The translations under genes were made by a program, and so were the position numbers. From Ooceraea biroi (taxonomy: Eukaryota; Arthropoda; Insecta; Hymenoptera; Formicidae): a stretch of DNA of 64,000 nucleotides. The stretch's first letter is position 1. The number at the start of each line of letters is the position of its first letter. The notes beneath the pieces were generated by a model. That model was not told where the DNA came from. It ran no database searches and saw only the letters and a list, made by a program, of their open reading frames with translations. Positions 38,801 to 51,800 of the stretch are shown here, in pieces. The stretch lies in assembly GCF_003672135.1 (NCBI RefSeq), contig NC_039507.1:3611624-3675623 (forward strand), given 5' to 3'.

Positions 38801-41800
38801 GCGAGATTCCGAATGACGATGCGACTGTTCGCGTGATTGAGCCCGACTCCGGCTCAGGCCGAGTAGGGGCTTGCTCGATATCTACGACGACGAATTATTT
38901 TGGACCAAGCATCGTTTCGCGGTGGATTCTACGAAGAAAATAACGCGATTAAATTCGCTCGGATACGCACCGGCGAGCCGGACGATAATAATTGTGCCGT
39001 GCGTGAAATACTGCCGCGAAATAATTAGCGCGCGCAAATGTCCATTTGTGCGAGATAAACTGACCTTAGCGAGCTTTAATCTCGAGAGAGAGAGCTTAAT
39101 ACGTTACTTCCAAAATCTCAAATAGATCGTATTCCTTCTTGCACAAGTGCATCTGCGACGAATCCATCGTTGTAAATCGAAAATATTTGCCTTTCAAATA
39201 ATCTCCATTTCGACGCACCAGATCCGCTTTAGTGAAATTACATTTCATCCACATCCGTAAGGTTTAATCATTCGGATACAATTGTGTACAAATAATGCAA
39301 ACGCGGTGTTTTCGAGTTTGCATTACAATCGAGTTACTTTTATACTTATTCGCTTAATGTAGACGATATATTGTTCCTCGTATATTTACACAGAGAAAAC
39401 ATAATAACGTCGCTCGCATTATTTTAAGCCGAAATGTTTTCTCTGAATTTTTGACTTTTTCACAAAGTCATTTGTCCACTACAAAGTGATCCTAAATTAA
39501 CTTTAATTCATATCACGTTGCATTACGGTGATTTTCTATTATTGCGAGATTTTTAGAGTATTATTTTTCAAAAAAAAAGAGAAGATATCCCTGTTTTAAT
39601 CTCGAAACAAGTCGCTGAATCCAAAGTTGAACCCAATCCGGATTATTAATATGATTGATTCGCGCATAGCCAATAAGTGCCGCGAGATTCCAAGGTACAC
39701 CGATTCGCGCGGCGGTCGAATCGATCGCGACCGAGCGCAATTTAATTTGCGAATTCCACGTTGTTCCGCGGAAACAACGCGTTTCGCAGAAACGCGACGT
39801 GGTTGACTCGCGGCCGGCTCTTTGCGGCCCTAATGACCATCCCGCCGCGTAGCAAACGACAAAATCAATTCAGCCCTGCGAAGGCGGGCGCCATGAAAAA
39901 TCGCCGGCGGACTCGATTCGCACGCGATACAATATCCATACGTGCGTGCGCGCGCGTGTGTGTTCAGCGTGCCTGTGTGGGTGGTTGTGCGCTTTTCGCG
40001 TTCGTTTTTCTCGCGAGTATCACAGGGATACCCAACGATACCCCCTCGTGCGTGTACCCGCACGAACACAGACGAGACCTGTGCACGTGGTGCATCGTGC
40101 ACACGCGAGTACCGATTGGCGTGACGGTACGTTGCATTTGCGGCACGCGCGTCGTGATACCGGGTGTCCGTCGAGAAGCGCGGCTGATTGGCGCGCCCAG
40201 GCTGTAATTGGTAATAACGGCTGTTGTCGGCTTATCGTTTGATCGACGATAAGGATACGCGCGGAAAGAGAGATAAAGCCAGGCGATTCGACTGTGCATT
40301 CTGTTTTTTGAGTCTTGTCCCGTGCCATAAAAGTGTAGAGGTCAAAAGTCACTACGGAACGCGTTCGTCACGTGGAATATCAACTAAGAAGCTGGACGGC
40401 GTAAATTGAAGAATTATGCGGTGCTTTTGGTTAATAATGTACTATAAATTATTCAGGACCGCGATTCTCAATTTTCCATCATACCGTGCTGCAACTTGTG
40501 CTATTTCATCCCAGCTGAGTCTGCAGAGAGGGCTTTATAGATTTTCCAGAAATTCCGGAGGCATCGTTCGCAAAAACGGCATGGTATAATTCAGAAATCG
40601 CCTGACGCGAGATCACGCCGGGCATCGGGCAAATGAAAATTATTTTCGCGATTCCTCGATGACAAAATTTACGACAGATCGTAGAGCTTTTATTCAAATG
40701 AATATCGAATACTGTTTGCTAAATTAATGAACGAGCGAAAAACACAAGCTCGCGCTCGAGCGCGCGCACGCTACCGGGTATATATTTCCGCGATGTTAAA
40801 TATTTATTCAGGAAATTAACATCCGTCACGAATGCGCACGTATCGCTACCGTACTATGTCGCGCGGCTTTGATAATTGTTTCGACTAGCATAAATATCAT
40901 AATTTGTAGAATCTCGTTCATATGATTTAACGGCAGCATCCACTGGCGCAAAACCGACGCTGCCGATCTTTTCGACGGAACCAGGCAGCGGCAGTTAGGC
41001 ACGTCATGTCGGTGCGATAACAGTCAACTATTCGGCCTTTGGATAAGGAAGTGAAAAAATCCCGTTATCGCTGTCTGTATCGCGAACTGTTCTGAGGAGT
41101 GGAACGGAATTCTAACTGGCATAACTGCCTGTGGAACACAACAACCAATGTCCTCAGTGATATCGCATTATGTGCGCCCAAGTGCATTCTTTTACGAAAG
41201 CATTGCGTAAGGACAAATAATGGACGAATCGTGTCTTCTTGACGCATACTTACTTCTCCTTTCCCAATCATGAGAAGTACCAAACGCTAAACGAATTTTC
41301 TCCAGTTTTGTTACCGTTACACAAAATTTGTAACGGCAACGTATTCGACAACGCTTGACGGAGAGGGACGATTCAATAACTAATCACGATTATGTAAAAA
41401 ATGGCAAGGGAGAACCGCAAGGCAATTGCATTTCCATGTGTTTTGATACGAACAAAGCGCCCAATGATAACATGTACGTGTGTTTATACAGAGCGGCCAA
41501 AGGTTAATTAATTAGATTGCCACGTTTCTCGCATGTGCAATTAAATCAGTGCCTCAAACTTCGTGATAAATCTGCAGTTAAAAAAAACTCGCGCATTTCA
41601 CGCGACCAAACGAAGAGGAAGAGGGAAGAAGTTATCCTTCTCGCAAGTTGTGTCCTTCTCGCTTTACTGCGCTGGATAGCGCGCGGCCGTGTCCTTCGAA
41701 AACCACCATGTCCGGTTACTCAATCGCGCGCGATCTGCATAATTTCGCCTGCAGCTCGTTGGGAGAGCTGCATCCGCGTTTCTGCACTGCGAACATCCGC

Positions 41801-42891
41801 GTGCTTTTCTCTGGAACTTTAATCATCCATCATTTCCTATGACAGACGAATCGGTCGCGCGCGCGTTATGGCGACGCGCGTGCGTGAATTCGTGCAGCGG
41901 GCTTTAGATATCGTCATCCGCGGCGAATACATTTCTCAATGCGTAGCTCATGCGCTTATGCAACCGCGATTATGAAACCGCGGCCCACTTATTTTAGTGC
42001 ATACGATTACGATAGCGACAGTTAGCATCCAGAGAAACGCGCTTCGATAGACGTGGCACATCACACACTTGTAGATATTACTCGACAATTTACAATACTT
42101 CTAGGCTGATGGATCGAGAGCAAAATAGCGATTGCCAAGTTCAAATCCGCGACGTATCATGCGCTATAATTGTCTAGTGATTTGTCTGAAAAATTTCCTA
42201 AAATTATAAAATGGAATTTTCTTTCTTCTTATCAGTTGATGGATACATCCAGTGTTTGTTATAAAATATATTATTATTATTATAAATATATTGTTATTAG
42301 TATTGGATTGCGCGCGTAATAAGTAATTCTGGATTATTTAATAGATGGATTTCCCAAATCGAAACATATTAACCCAAAACTGCATTGTTTTTTTTTCAGA
42401 AAATTCATTATGTGAGCCGGTTTGGTTTTATCTGAAAAAATTAATTATTACACATAACCCAGTAGTATATTTAAATTTAATAATAATACATTAAATCGCA
42501 GTCTTAATCATTCGATTACTGATGCTGCTAAATTAGTTCTATTGACAACGTGAGCTGATGTCGATTGTCCATTTGCATCTTGAATACCACTTTCACACTC
42601 GGGTTCCGGGTAACCGGTACACGTCATTGTTTGAAGTAGTTGTGGTGGTGTCGCAGGTCTGGAACGGGTAGCGGAGGAGTTGATGGGCCGTAGGAGATGG
42701 AAGCAATACCAGGACACCCTGTACAGCGGCACCCGCAGCAGCGAATCAGCGACGGCACAGCCGCACCATCGGCTTTACCCGGCGTTGTCGTCGTCCTGCA
42801 ATCCGGTATCCGGGAGCCTGGACCAGATTGGGCCGCAGCTGCATCACCCGGCACCCTCGCCGTTGCCGTCGGCGGTGGCGTCGACGGTGCT

Positions 42892-42935
<44 letters not shown>

Positions 42936-45900
42936 CAACAGCGCTCGCGACCGGTGCGGTGAAGCAGGAGAGCCTGCAGAGGCATCACCTGCAGAACCAT
43001 CATCACCACCTGCAAGCGTCGTCGGTCCAGGATCGCCACCTACAGCAGCAGGAGGATCCGCGCCGTCTGAGGCCGGGCGAGATCAAGGTCGAGACCGCCG
43101 ACGAGCAGCCCACGGACGGTGTCGTGCGGGAGGACACCACGACGAGGACGACGGACACGGCAACGTCGACGACGGAAACGGCAACGACGACGACGACAGC
43201 GGTGGCGACGGCGACGACCGCGTCGACAACGACAACGGCGACCGGCACGACGACGATAGCGACGAAACGGCGACGCGGACGCCGGCAAAACGACGGAGAA
43301 GACGTCGACGGGGAGGAAGACGGCGACGAGAACGAGAACGAGGAGACGGGACGAGGCCAGAACGAGACGGAGAAACGGCTCAAGCTCGACGACGACGCCG
43401 ACAGATCGGCGGTCAGCCCACTCAGGACGGAGAACGATCGTGCGACTCGGGATCATCCGACTGCCAACGTTACCGACACGGAAGGGACCAAGGTTGGTAT
43501 TTGTCATGTAATGTAACATTTTGCTGTATTGTATCAAGAACGATGAGACAGTAGCTCTTCCAAAGTAATTGAATGAATTATTTACGAGACAAAAACCTCA
43601 AGAGAGACAAACTAAATTCGCCTTAAATTGCCAAGGAAGGGTGGCAACCCTTTAAAACTTGGGAATATCTCTTGTTTATTCAATTCTTTTGATCATCTCT
43701 TCATCTTTTCGTTTCCCCGTTTTAGGAACGAACGGAGGAAGTCGCGTTGGAGCGGGCACCGGTAACACAGGGCTCGCTGAGGGTAAAGAAGGAAGAGGAA
43801 CTCCAGGGGGTGCCGGTTTCTGGCGGCACGACGATACTAACAACGCCGGCGACAGATTCGGAGGGGACCAGGTCGGGATTGGTATGCCGCGAGGGAAACG
43901 CGACTGCCACGAGCATCGCGACGCCGTTCCTCGTTGGAAGGCGCACGAGCCCGCCACCGGAAGACTGGAAGCCTCTCGACAAGTGTTACTTCTGCCTCGA
44001 CGGCAAACTGCCCCACGACGACCAGGCGCCCCTTGTAAGTACTTCATGGTGAACCCGTCGAGATGAGGTTGCGCATGGCTGACCATCGACTTTCGTCCTC
44101 TTCTCCGCTAATTTTCTGTAGAGATTATCGTCGGAAATGGCGATACGCGCAACGAATAAACGAATAAATAAGAATAATCTTTATTCGCGAAATGATCTTT
44201 AGTTGGGTCCGTAGTACGTTGGGTCGCGATACGATTCCAAACGCGATTTAATCAGACTTTGCAGATAATAATCGAAGAATATTGATGATAATTTTCTCAT
44301 CGGTTTGCCGCGACGTATCTCAACAGTTTGTATCTATTAATATCGCTGGTTTCGCCTAGCGCTTACGCAATCGCGTCGTCAAAGTCTCGTCTCACCCTGC
44401 TCCGTGCACCTGTTGTGTTACTCGCGAGCACGACAGCTCGAGTCCGATCTGGCCTTTGCCGCTTTTGATTAGGTCCGACCGCGTCGCACCATCAGCCTCT
44501 CAGCTTTGAACGCTTTGACGCGGCCATAAAAGATTCACGAGGAGTCGCGGCGTGCCTTCTGAGAGAAAGCTCGATCACACAAGATTCGATCCCGGCCGCA
44601 TCGCGTCTCCTCGCGATATCGCACCTGGTAATCCCCTTTGCACCTTTGTCCGACCAATCCGCCATCCCGGGGATCCTTCTCGCCTGACCGGCGGCGAATC
44701 GCTCGAGCCGGGATGACACGTTTCTTCGTGTTGTGACCCGCAGAGTCCGCAGAGCGACAGCAGCAGCAGCTCGCGATCGGCGGAGTCACCGATGTCGGTC
44801 CAGGTGGATCCGATGGCGGCGTCCGTGGTCGCCGCCGCCCTCAGTGGCACTTATCCCACCCTGCTGCCGCAATGGTATTTACCGCCGAGGGAGGCGCCCC
44901 TCGTCGGGGTGCAAACCCACCAGGACAGTGCCGCGGTGGCTGACCAACCGCTTGATCTCTCGGCCAAACCCAGAAATTCTCAGGTAAGTCCGTGAACCGC
45001 TCGTTCTCTATCCGCGTGAAAATCCGCGCGCACTCTTTTCCTTGGCTTTCTCTCATTTGTCTGTGTCATACGCTTTTGATTCGTCTTCTGGATTCGTGAA
45101 ACATTCGATAACATATAGCTCTGAGTAAACTGATACGGTCACCATTTATACGATGATTACGATGTTGTAAATATAATTTTTCTTATAGTATTTTTATAAG
45201 TGCTTATATCGGTTGTCTTACTAACAATAAGTGACTAACACTGACGTTTGAGTAACTGAGCTCTACGCTTGCGTATAATATCAATTATTTAATTGCTCAA
45301 GTGATTCGGTTTTTTTTCATGTTAATATCATTTTCCTTTTGTTTATTCAGGACAACAACATATCTCTACTGGAGCAACAGAAAATACCTCTGAGAATGCC
45401 GACAGGCATCGATCCCAAAACTATCCTCAAGTAAGTAATTTTTTTATATTCTTTAAATATTGAAGAGATAGAGGGAATCTCAATATTAATTGATACTCTG
45501 TCTCTCTTTCTCTTTCATTCATTTTAAATTATACGTGTATTATATTATGCGCTTGATTCGTCAAAGTGATAAATAACAATAACGTTCAAACGGGAAAAAG
45601 TAGATCGCAAAACAACTTTAATGAAGCAGCTGTGAACAGAGGTAAAATAAATTCGGTACAAATTTCAACAAATGTTAGAAAAAAGAATTCCGCTAAACAA
45701 TTTCATTCTCACGAATTATATTTAGAATTATATTTTGATATTCTATTTTACATTCTATTATCGGATTTTATTTAATTTCTTCTATTGAATCTCGTGCGGT
45801 CTTCTTCCGTGAACAAATTCGATACGATACGCGCACGTAAGCGCTTACGTTACCGTGATAAGAATGCCACTCCTAAAAAGAGATGCGCATTAAAATAAAA

Positions 45901-48789
45901 AGGGACACGAATCCGCGTAGGAAAGAGGAGCGGAGGCAAACGGTAAAACCGTACAAGAGAGAGAGAGCGTTCGGATACGGCGAGAGAGCGTTTCTTCGCA
46001 AGAGACGCGTTGGAAAATCGTCGCCCGCCGACGACGGCAAGGCGTCGTTTCGGCGTTATCGCACAGCTCGCTTTACACCTCGAGGCGAGTCGCTGATACG
46101 AATATGCATTCCGTACGAACGGGGGAAAAAAAAGAGGAATACGAGCCGCGATCGCATTCCGTAGCGAATGTTCCTCGTGATCGAGTGGCCGTTTAAGCCG
46201 GCCGGGCGCGCTTTTCGATAAGGCGTCGATTAAAACGCTGCTGGCGAACGACTTTCGAAAATCGCGAAACTGACAGCCAGTCGATCCGGAATGTCGTCGC
46301 AATTAGGTGCCAATCAGACGGCCGGGCATAACCGTGATTTATCACCCTCGTAAAGACGTCACACGCGACAACAGCGGAGGGGAATCGTATCGTTCGTATG
46401 ACACTCAGGCCGATCGAGTTCGCGTGTGTCGCGTGTGCTGCATTTATCGGATTCGCGCGGTACGAATAGGCGAATGGAGCGAGCTCGATAAATACTTGGG
46501 TAAATTCGGTGATGCAGCTAAAACTATTGAACAGCCTGTCGCTCTTACGGTCTCGGTCGGTTCGCGCATAAAACCAGTCTCCGAAAAGAGATGGAATTTT
46601 TCATCGATTTGCGACTAACGGAGTCGTTTCCAATAATCTTGCCGCGCCAGCTCGTGTCTTCGTGTCACGTTGCGTGTATGTGCAATTCGAGAGTCCGTGC
46701 GCACCTGTAATTGTGCTAAAAGGCAAACAGGGTTACAGATAAAGAACCACAGTTATCGGTAACTAGGATCGCGGCGGAGCTCAAGTTCGCTAGATGAACT
46801 TAGAGGTGCACTTTATTGCGTTGGACTTAATAACGGTATTGCAAAGATCGAATGATTATCGTGAACACGCGTGTGTAGCCTGCTGGCAGGATAGAGATAT
46901 CTTAGATTACTGCGGATATGAACATGCAAAAGCATTTCTCAAATTTGTAAGTTTGCTGGCTGCTAATGTGAAACTTTTCAAACGCGCTCCTGTATCTTTT
47001 CAATTAGAACATATTTTTAATTACGACTGAATAATTAAACTTTCTTGTATCACAGGCGATGCTCAGTTTTCCACACGATGTTTTTCTCGTGATTCTTGGC
47101 TATCTAGCCATATCTGCCATGGCGAGACAACGATAATTCCAATGGTTTGCAAAGAATTTATGCTCCGGGACAAACAACATTGCATTAGATATTCGATAGT
47201 ACATCGACGAGCTGTCATTCGTGCATTGCAAAAAAACTCGAAAAAGTAACTGCGAACCGATAAGTCATTTGCACACAGAAAATTCATTCGCCCGATTCGT
47301 TCGCTGTATTGGCTCATATCATGTCATTTTTATTCTCATGTACAGTAATCTTGACTCTTCAACGATTGACAATCGACAGTTCTATATACCGCCGTATATT
47401 ACAACAGTTCATATTACCGAAAGAGGTCGGTGTCGCGTTTTAAACGTTGATAACTATCACCATGTTTTATTTCTGTAATAATTTTTCACGTGTTTTCCTT
47501 TCGAGTTTTGGAAATTTAATTTCCTTGGAGCGATAAATAATCTCGTAACTTTAATAGTTCTCGTTGTTTCGATTTTAATTGAGCGGACAATTACACAGGA
47601 ATAAAAGGTAGCAAAATTTTTGTGCCAAATGGTATCACATATGTATAACTATAAAAAACGTGAAGAATAATAATTTGTTGCCAAATGCGAGTTCTATAGA
47701 GTGCAAAGTTGAAGCTTGCTACACAGTTTTTGTTAGTAAAGAGGGAAGGAGAGAGAAAGACAGGAAAAAGAACATTGCAGTGCATTTGTTCTTGATGTAA
47801 ACGGAATACTCCGCGTTTAATAAAACTATTATAGGTAGCTAGGTTGCTTATTGCGTGGATCTCATGCGTGAATGCTTAATGTTTATCGAGCTAGCGTTTT
47901 AAACTGTACGAAAAAAATTTATAATACGTTTGCACGATCGCGGTAAGCAAGCTGTACCTACCTACCCTACGAACCGTAATAATACCGACGAGTTGCTTGA
48001 ACTTTTCAACCCTTTGAGCTTTAAACTGCTATACGTCTGCGGTACGTACCTCGATAAATATTTAAGCAGTACGTTGCCGCTGAATCGATGAAACTCTGTT
48101 GCGGTCTCGAGTGCGAAATACGGTGGAGCAAATTTCGTAAATCCATCGTACATTGGAATAAACGACAATGGAAAAGAAGTTCTATACGCGTTCCATACGT
48201 GCATCATGGGAAAATCGTGCAACTGCCTAATTATGATAATATTGTGTTCACGTACGTTGATTTCTTCCAGCGCATTCCGTTTTTAAAACTTTGTGTAATT
48301 TACGAATAGATTTAGAAGACGACAAATGCTGAGGAGACATTTCGAACTTTATTCTGAAATGTTAGAATTTCAATGTTCTTGTACATCAGTGTAAATCAAA
48401 TTCATGAAAAATTAGGAGCTGCGTTGCGATAACGGACAAAGGAAAATTTAACTTATTTCGGTTATTTCGGAAAGATCTTCTCGACTGCCGATCGTTAAGG
48501 AATGTCTACGTCAATTTTCATCTTGCGGTTCGTGAAAAATGAAAGGATCTCGGCGAGCTGTTCGGGCGGATCGTGCGCGAGCCGTGCGTGCCAGATCATC
48601 GCTTCGGAGCATCGAAGGCGTACGTTGCCCTCGTGTTTTCGCTGTTTTCCCCCGCGGAACATTTTGCGCATCAAATTTTTATCGTCGTCTATTATTAGTC
48701 CATCGTAATCTACACCTCCCGACGCATTGAAGACGCGGAGTGCCCCGTGTGCGTCGCGGCGCATTGCGACGAGGCTGGAGAACGCGAAG

Positions 48790-48820
<31 letters not shown>

Positions 48821-51800
48821 TGTGAGAGGGCAGGATAGCGAACGGAGACGAAGAGGGAAGAAAGATCGAAGGGGAAGAGAAAAGAAAGAGGCAAGAGAAG
48901 TTTGCGTCAACGCATGCGCGACGGCGTAATTAACGATAAGATAGGACCGCTGACGAAACCACATCAGCCAAGTCGAAATTAAAGCCCAATTCAAACTGAG
49001 ACGCGGATATCTCGGCTTTTGCGTGCATATTTAACCCTTTAACTGGGAAAGCCGTATTTATACGATATATCACATATCGATTAGTAGGTATGTTGAAAGG
49101 AGTATAATTGTCCAGCAAATTTGGCAGCGCAATACATCTACTTTCTTATTGAATGAGTGTATTAGTAGATATAATAATTCATATCGCATTGCAGTAATTG
49201 AAATGTTTCACTGTGTCTTTTGTGTTTAACAAAGGAATTTGGTTTCCATCTTTTGCACGATCTTATTATTGATGACGCTTTTCACTGACTAATATACAAC
49301 GAATACTATAGAATACAGCAGATGGTTTTCGATTAAAACGCACTGCCGCTAAAGATTTACTTTTGGTAAATGTGAAGAAATGAATTCAAAGTTATAATAA
49401 TATAAAGAAAACGTGATAATATTTACAAGCATGGCAAGATAATTAATTACGTAAAAAGTCATCTCTTGAAATTGATTATGAACTTGAGAACTTTAAAAAG
49501 ATATTTAAAATTAATTTGAAATTGTACGTTTATTATATATATAAAAAACAACAAATTGTACATCTAGTCATAAAAAAGGAGAGCAAAGTTTATGAAATTT
49601 GGATAAAATTTCTTCTATGGATTGCGTGAAAAATTCATAGATGAAGGAACGTGACGGCAAGTTGGAACGCTTTCCATCCGCAAATTGTTACGATCGAGGC
49701 GCAACATTTCATGCAACGTGAATTCCGTTCTTTAAGGCGAGCGCTCTGAATAAAGAAAGAAAGACGTGCAATGGCGATCTTGCCCGCGCGTTCTATCAAA
49801 ATACCGGACTCCTCTATTAGACGCCGAGACCGCGTTGTAACACGTTTCGTGCTTTATCAAGAAAATCCACGATACGGCGAAACGCGCTGCGTCGCTTCGA
49901 GCGCTTTCGTCTGAATGGACGCGAAGAAAATCCGGGCCTCGTTTTAATCTGATTTGGCACTAAACTCGTGCACGCTCTTGAACGGGGCCATGTCGCAAAC
50001 AACCGAGCTTTCAAAGCCGCGACACACGGCAGAGCAGTTAAGAAACGCGGTGCAAATGTCACGACGAACTTTATCCTTCGCACGTATGTTTATGGGACGC
50101 CATATACCTGTGCGAGATGCAACCATATGGCACATCAGGAACGAGAATCACGCCAAGAGATAGCATATTCACGCCTACTAAAATATCGAAAGTACGTCAA
50201 CTTTTCGATATGTATTCTCTTTGGAGGGACAAAATGATTCTTCTTAATTTAATTGTTAGGTGGAAAAGTTTGGAATTAATTAACGCGATATTTGCATCCA
50301 TTTTTATACTTATCTAGATTGTTTCACACGATACATGAGTTCATAATAAAAAGTTATATAAATATTTTTAGTTGTTATTCTATATATGATTTTGTGCAAA
50401 TTTTAGATAAAATGGAAATGTTAAGCAAATCGTTAATCATAATACGTAGTTGTAACAATTTATTGTATCTATGATTTACGTGATCCAGATACATAAAAGT
50501 TTTGTGTTTCACTTTGACGTTATAGCCGAGTTCCAGAATATTCAGCAGTCTATAAATTAATACTACGCAAACGAATATTGTGTGATTTTTTATATCCTTT
50601 TTTAACACTGTTATTTATATTGTTATAGCGAGGTTTCCATTTTAATTTTTTACGTATTTCGCCAGGCATATTTGTTTTATCTCTGTGACATTTTACGGAA
50701 CTAAACTAAAACGTGTTTCATCAAAAATCAACAAATTGCAGCCAATCAGCAAGAAAGCTCAATTATTTGAAGTTTTTTTTATTTTTGATACTTTTTGGTT
50801 ATTCTATGCATTAATTAATAACGTTTCGTATTATATAGCCTCTCTGATAATTAAAAACCGCGTAATCGGAATGTTTATGCTCAGTATTTTAATTAATTCA
50901 TACATGGAATTTCTTGAGGCACCGGACGAGAAACGCGATCCAGTTTGATCAGATCTACGGACATGCCTTCGCCATAGCGAGTCGCAAACGAAATTAGACG
51001 CACAGTTCGCACTCGCGCGTCCGCGATACTGAAAAATAGGCGAGCTGCAATAAAACCAGACAGGCGTACTGAAGTAAAACCGGTTCGTAGAAGGCTTTGG
51101 AGAAGGTTCGTCGGCCAAAGAGGTATTGACGCCGCTGCGAAGGACAAGATTACGACTATCCGTTTCGCGATTGCATGAGCTCCGCGACTTGCGCGAGAAT
51201 TCGCAAAATCGATTCACCCATTTCGGTAATGAAACTTTTCAGTTTCCAAGACCATATATACATGGGAAATAATTGTTTACCAACTATTCCATCAATTTTG
51301 TCAAAGATTTATCATATATTTATGAACGCGTTATTAATTCGATCTCTACATTTATGGCTTATAAATTAAAGAATGAAAAATACGACACGTGATATAATAT
51401 TGTTGTAATATTACCGAGGTAATATTTACAACTAAACCCAGTGCCGCGATATAAGAATCCATATTTTATGAAAACGTGTCATAATCCAAATTTCCTTGAA
51501 CATCGCGACGATATTTATACGTGCCTTTATTTTTTCAAATACTGCTTTTATTTCTTTGCTAAAATTACTTGCGACTACATTATTCGAACATTGAATCTGA
51601 GATAGAAACGTGTCGACCGAGTTTCTGACGATATTCAGTACAGCGCATATCATCGCGTAAAACCGCAGACGAGTCGACAAACAAAAATCGCAGATAAATC
51701 AGTGCCGGTCGATGACTGACGTAGCGGGACCTACCCGAGAGGCCAGTGTCGGACGAAATGCACTTTTATCAGTGTCGACAGCGGGTCTGCAGGTCGACGA

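Larger units (their letters stand above)
20923..42656 (+). other. Mblk-1 intron 1 (21.7 kb)
   Basis: GT-AG intron with donor GTGAGTAA and an acceptor GTGTCGCAG that lacks a strong pyrimidine tract. It contains a CpG-rich block at 22.3-24.1 kb, a GC-rich purine block at 25.0-25.5 kb, a mariner-like remnant at 26.1-26.4 kb and a hAT-type MITE at 31976-32456. CT/GA microsatellites lie at 21421-21450, 23768-23804, 28666-28685, 35246-35264 and 36447-36465. No coding gene was recognised in it; the remainder is AT-rich with scattered short chance ORFs. Its size is typical of the first intron of a developmental regulator and it is the likely home of enhancers, which is inference. Confidence 0.85.

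Noticed and set aside
42697..43554. A 285-codon alternative frame across Mblk-1 exon 2, rich in Asp and Ala
   Set aside because: The GAC/ACG repeats leave another frame open. The Thr-rich frame is the one that joins exons 1 and 3 in phase and matches the family.
49033..49070. TTTAACCCTTTAACTGGGAA sequence resembling a piggyBac-type end
   Set aside because: No matching inverted partner found within about 1 kb on either side.
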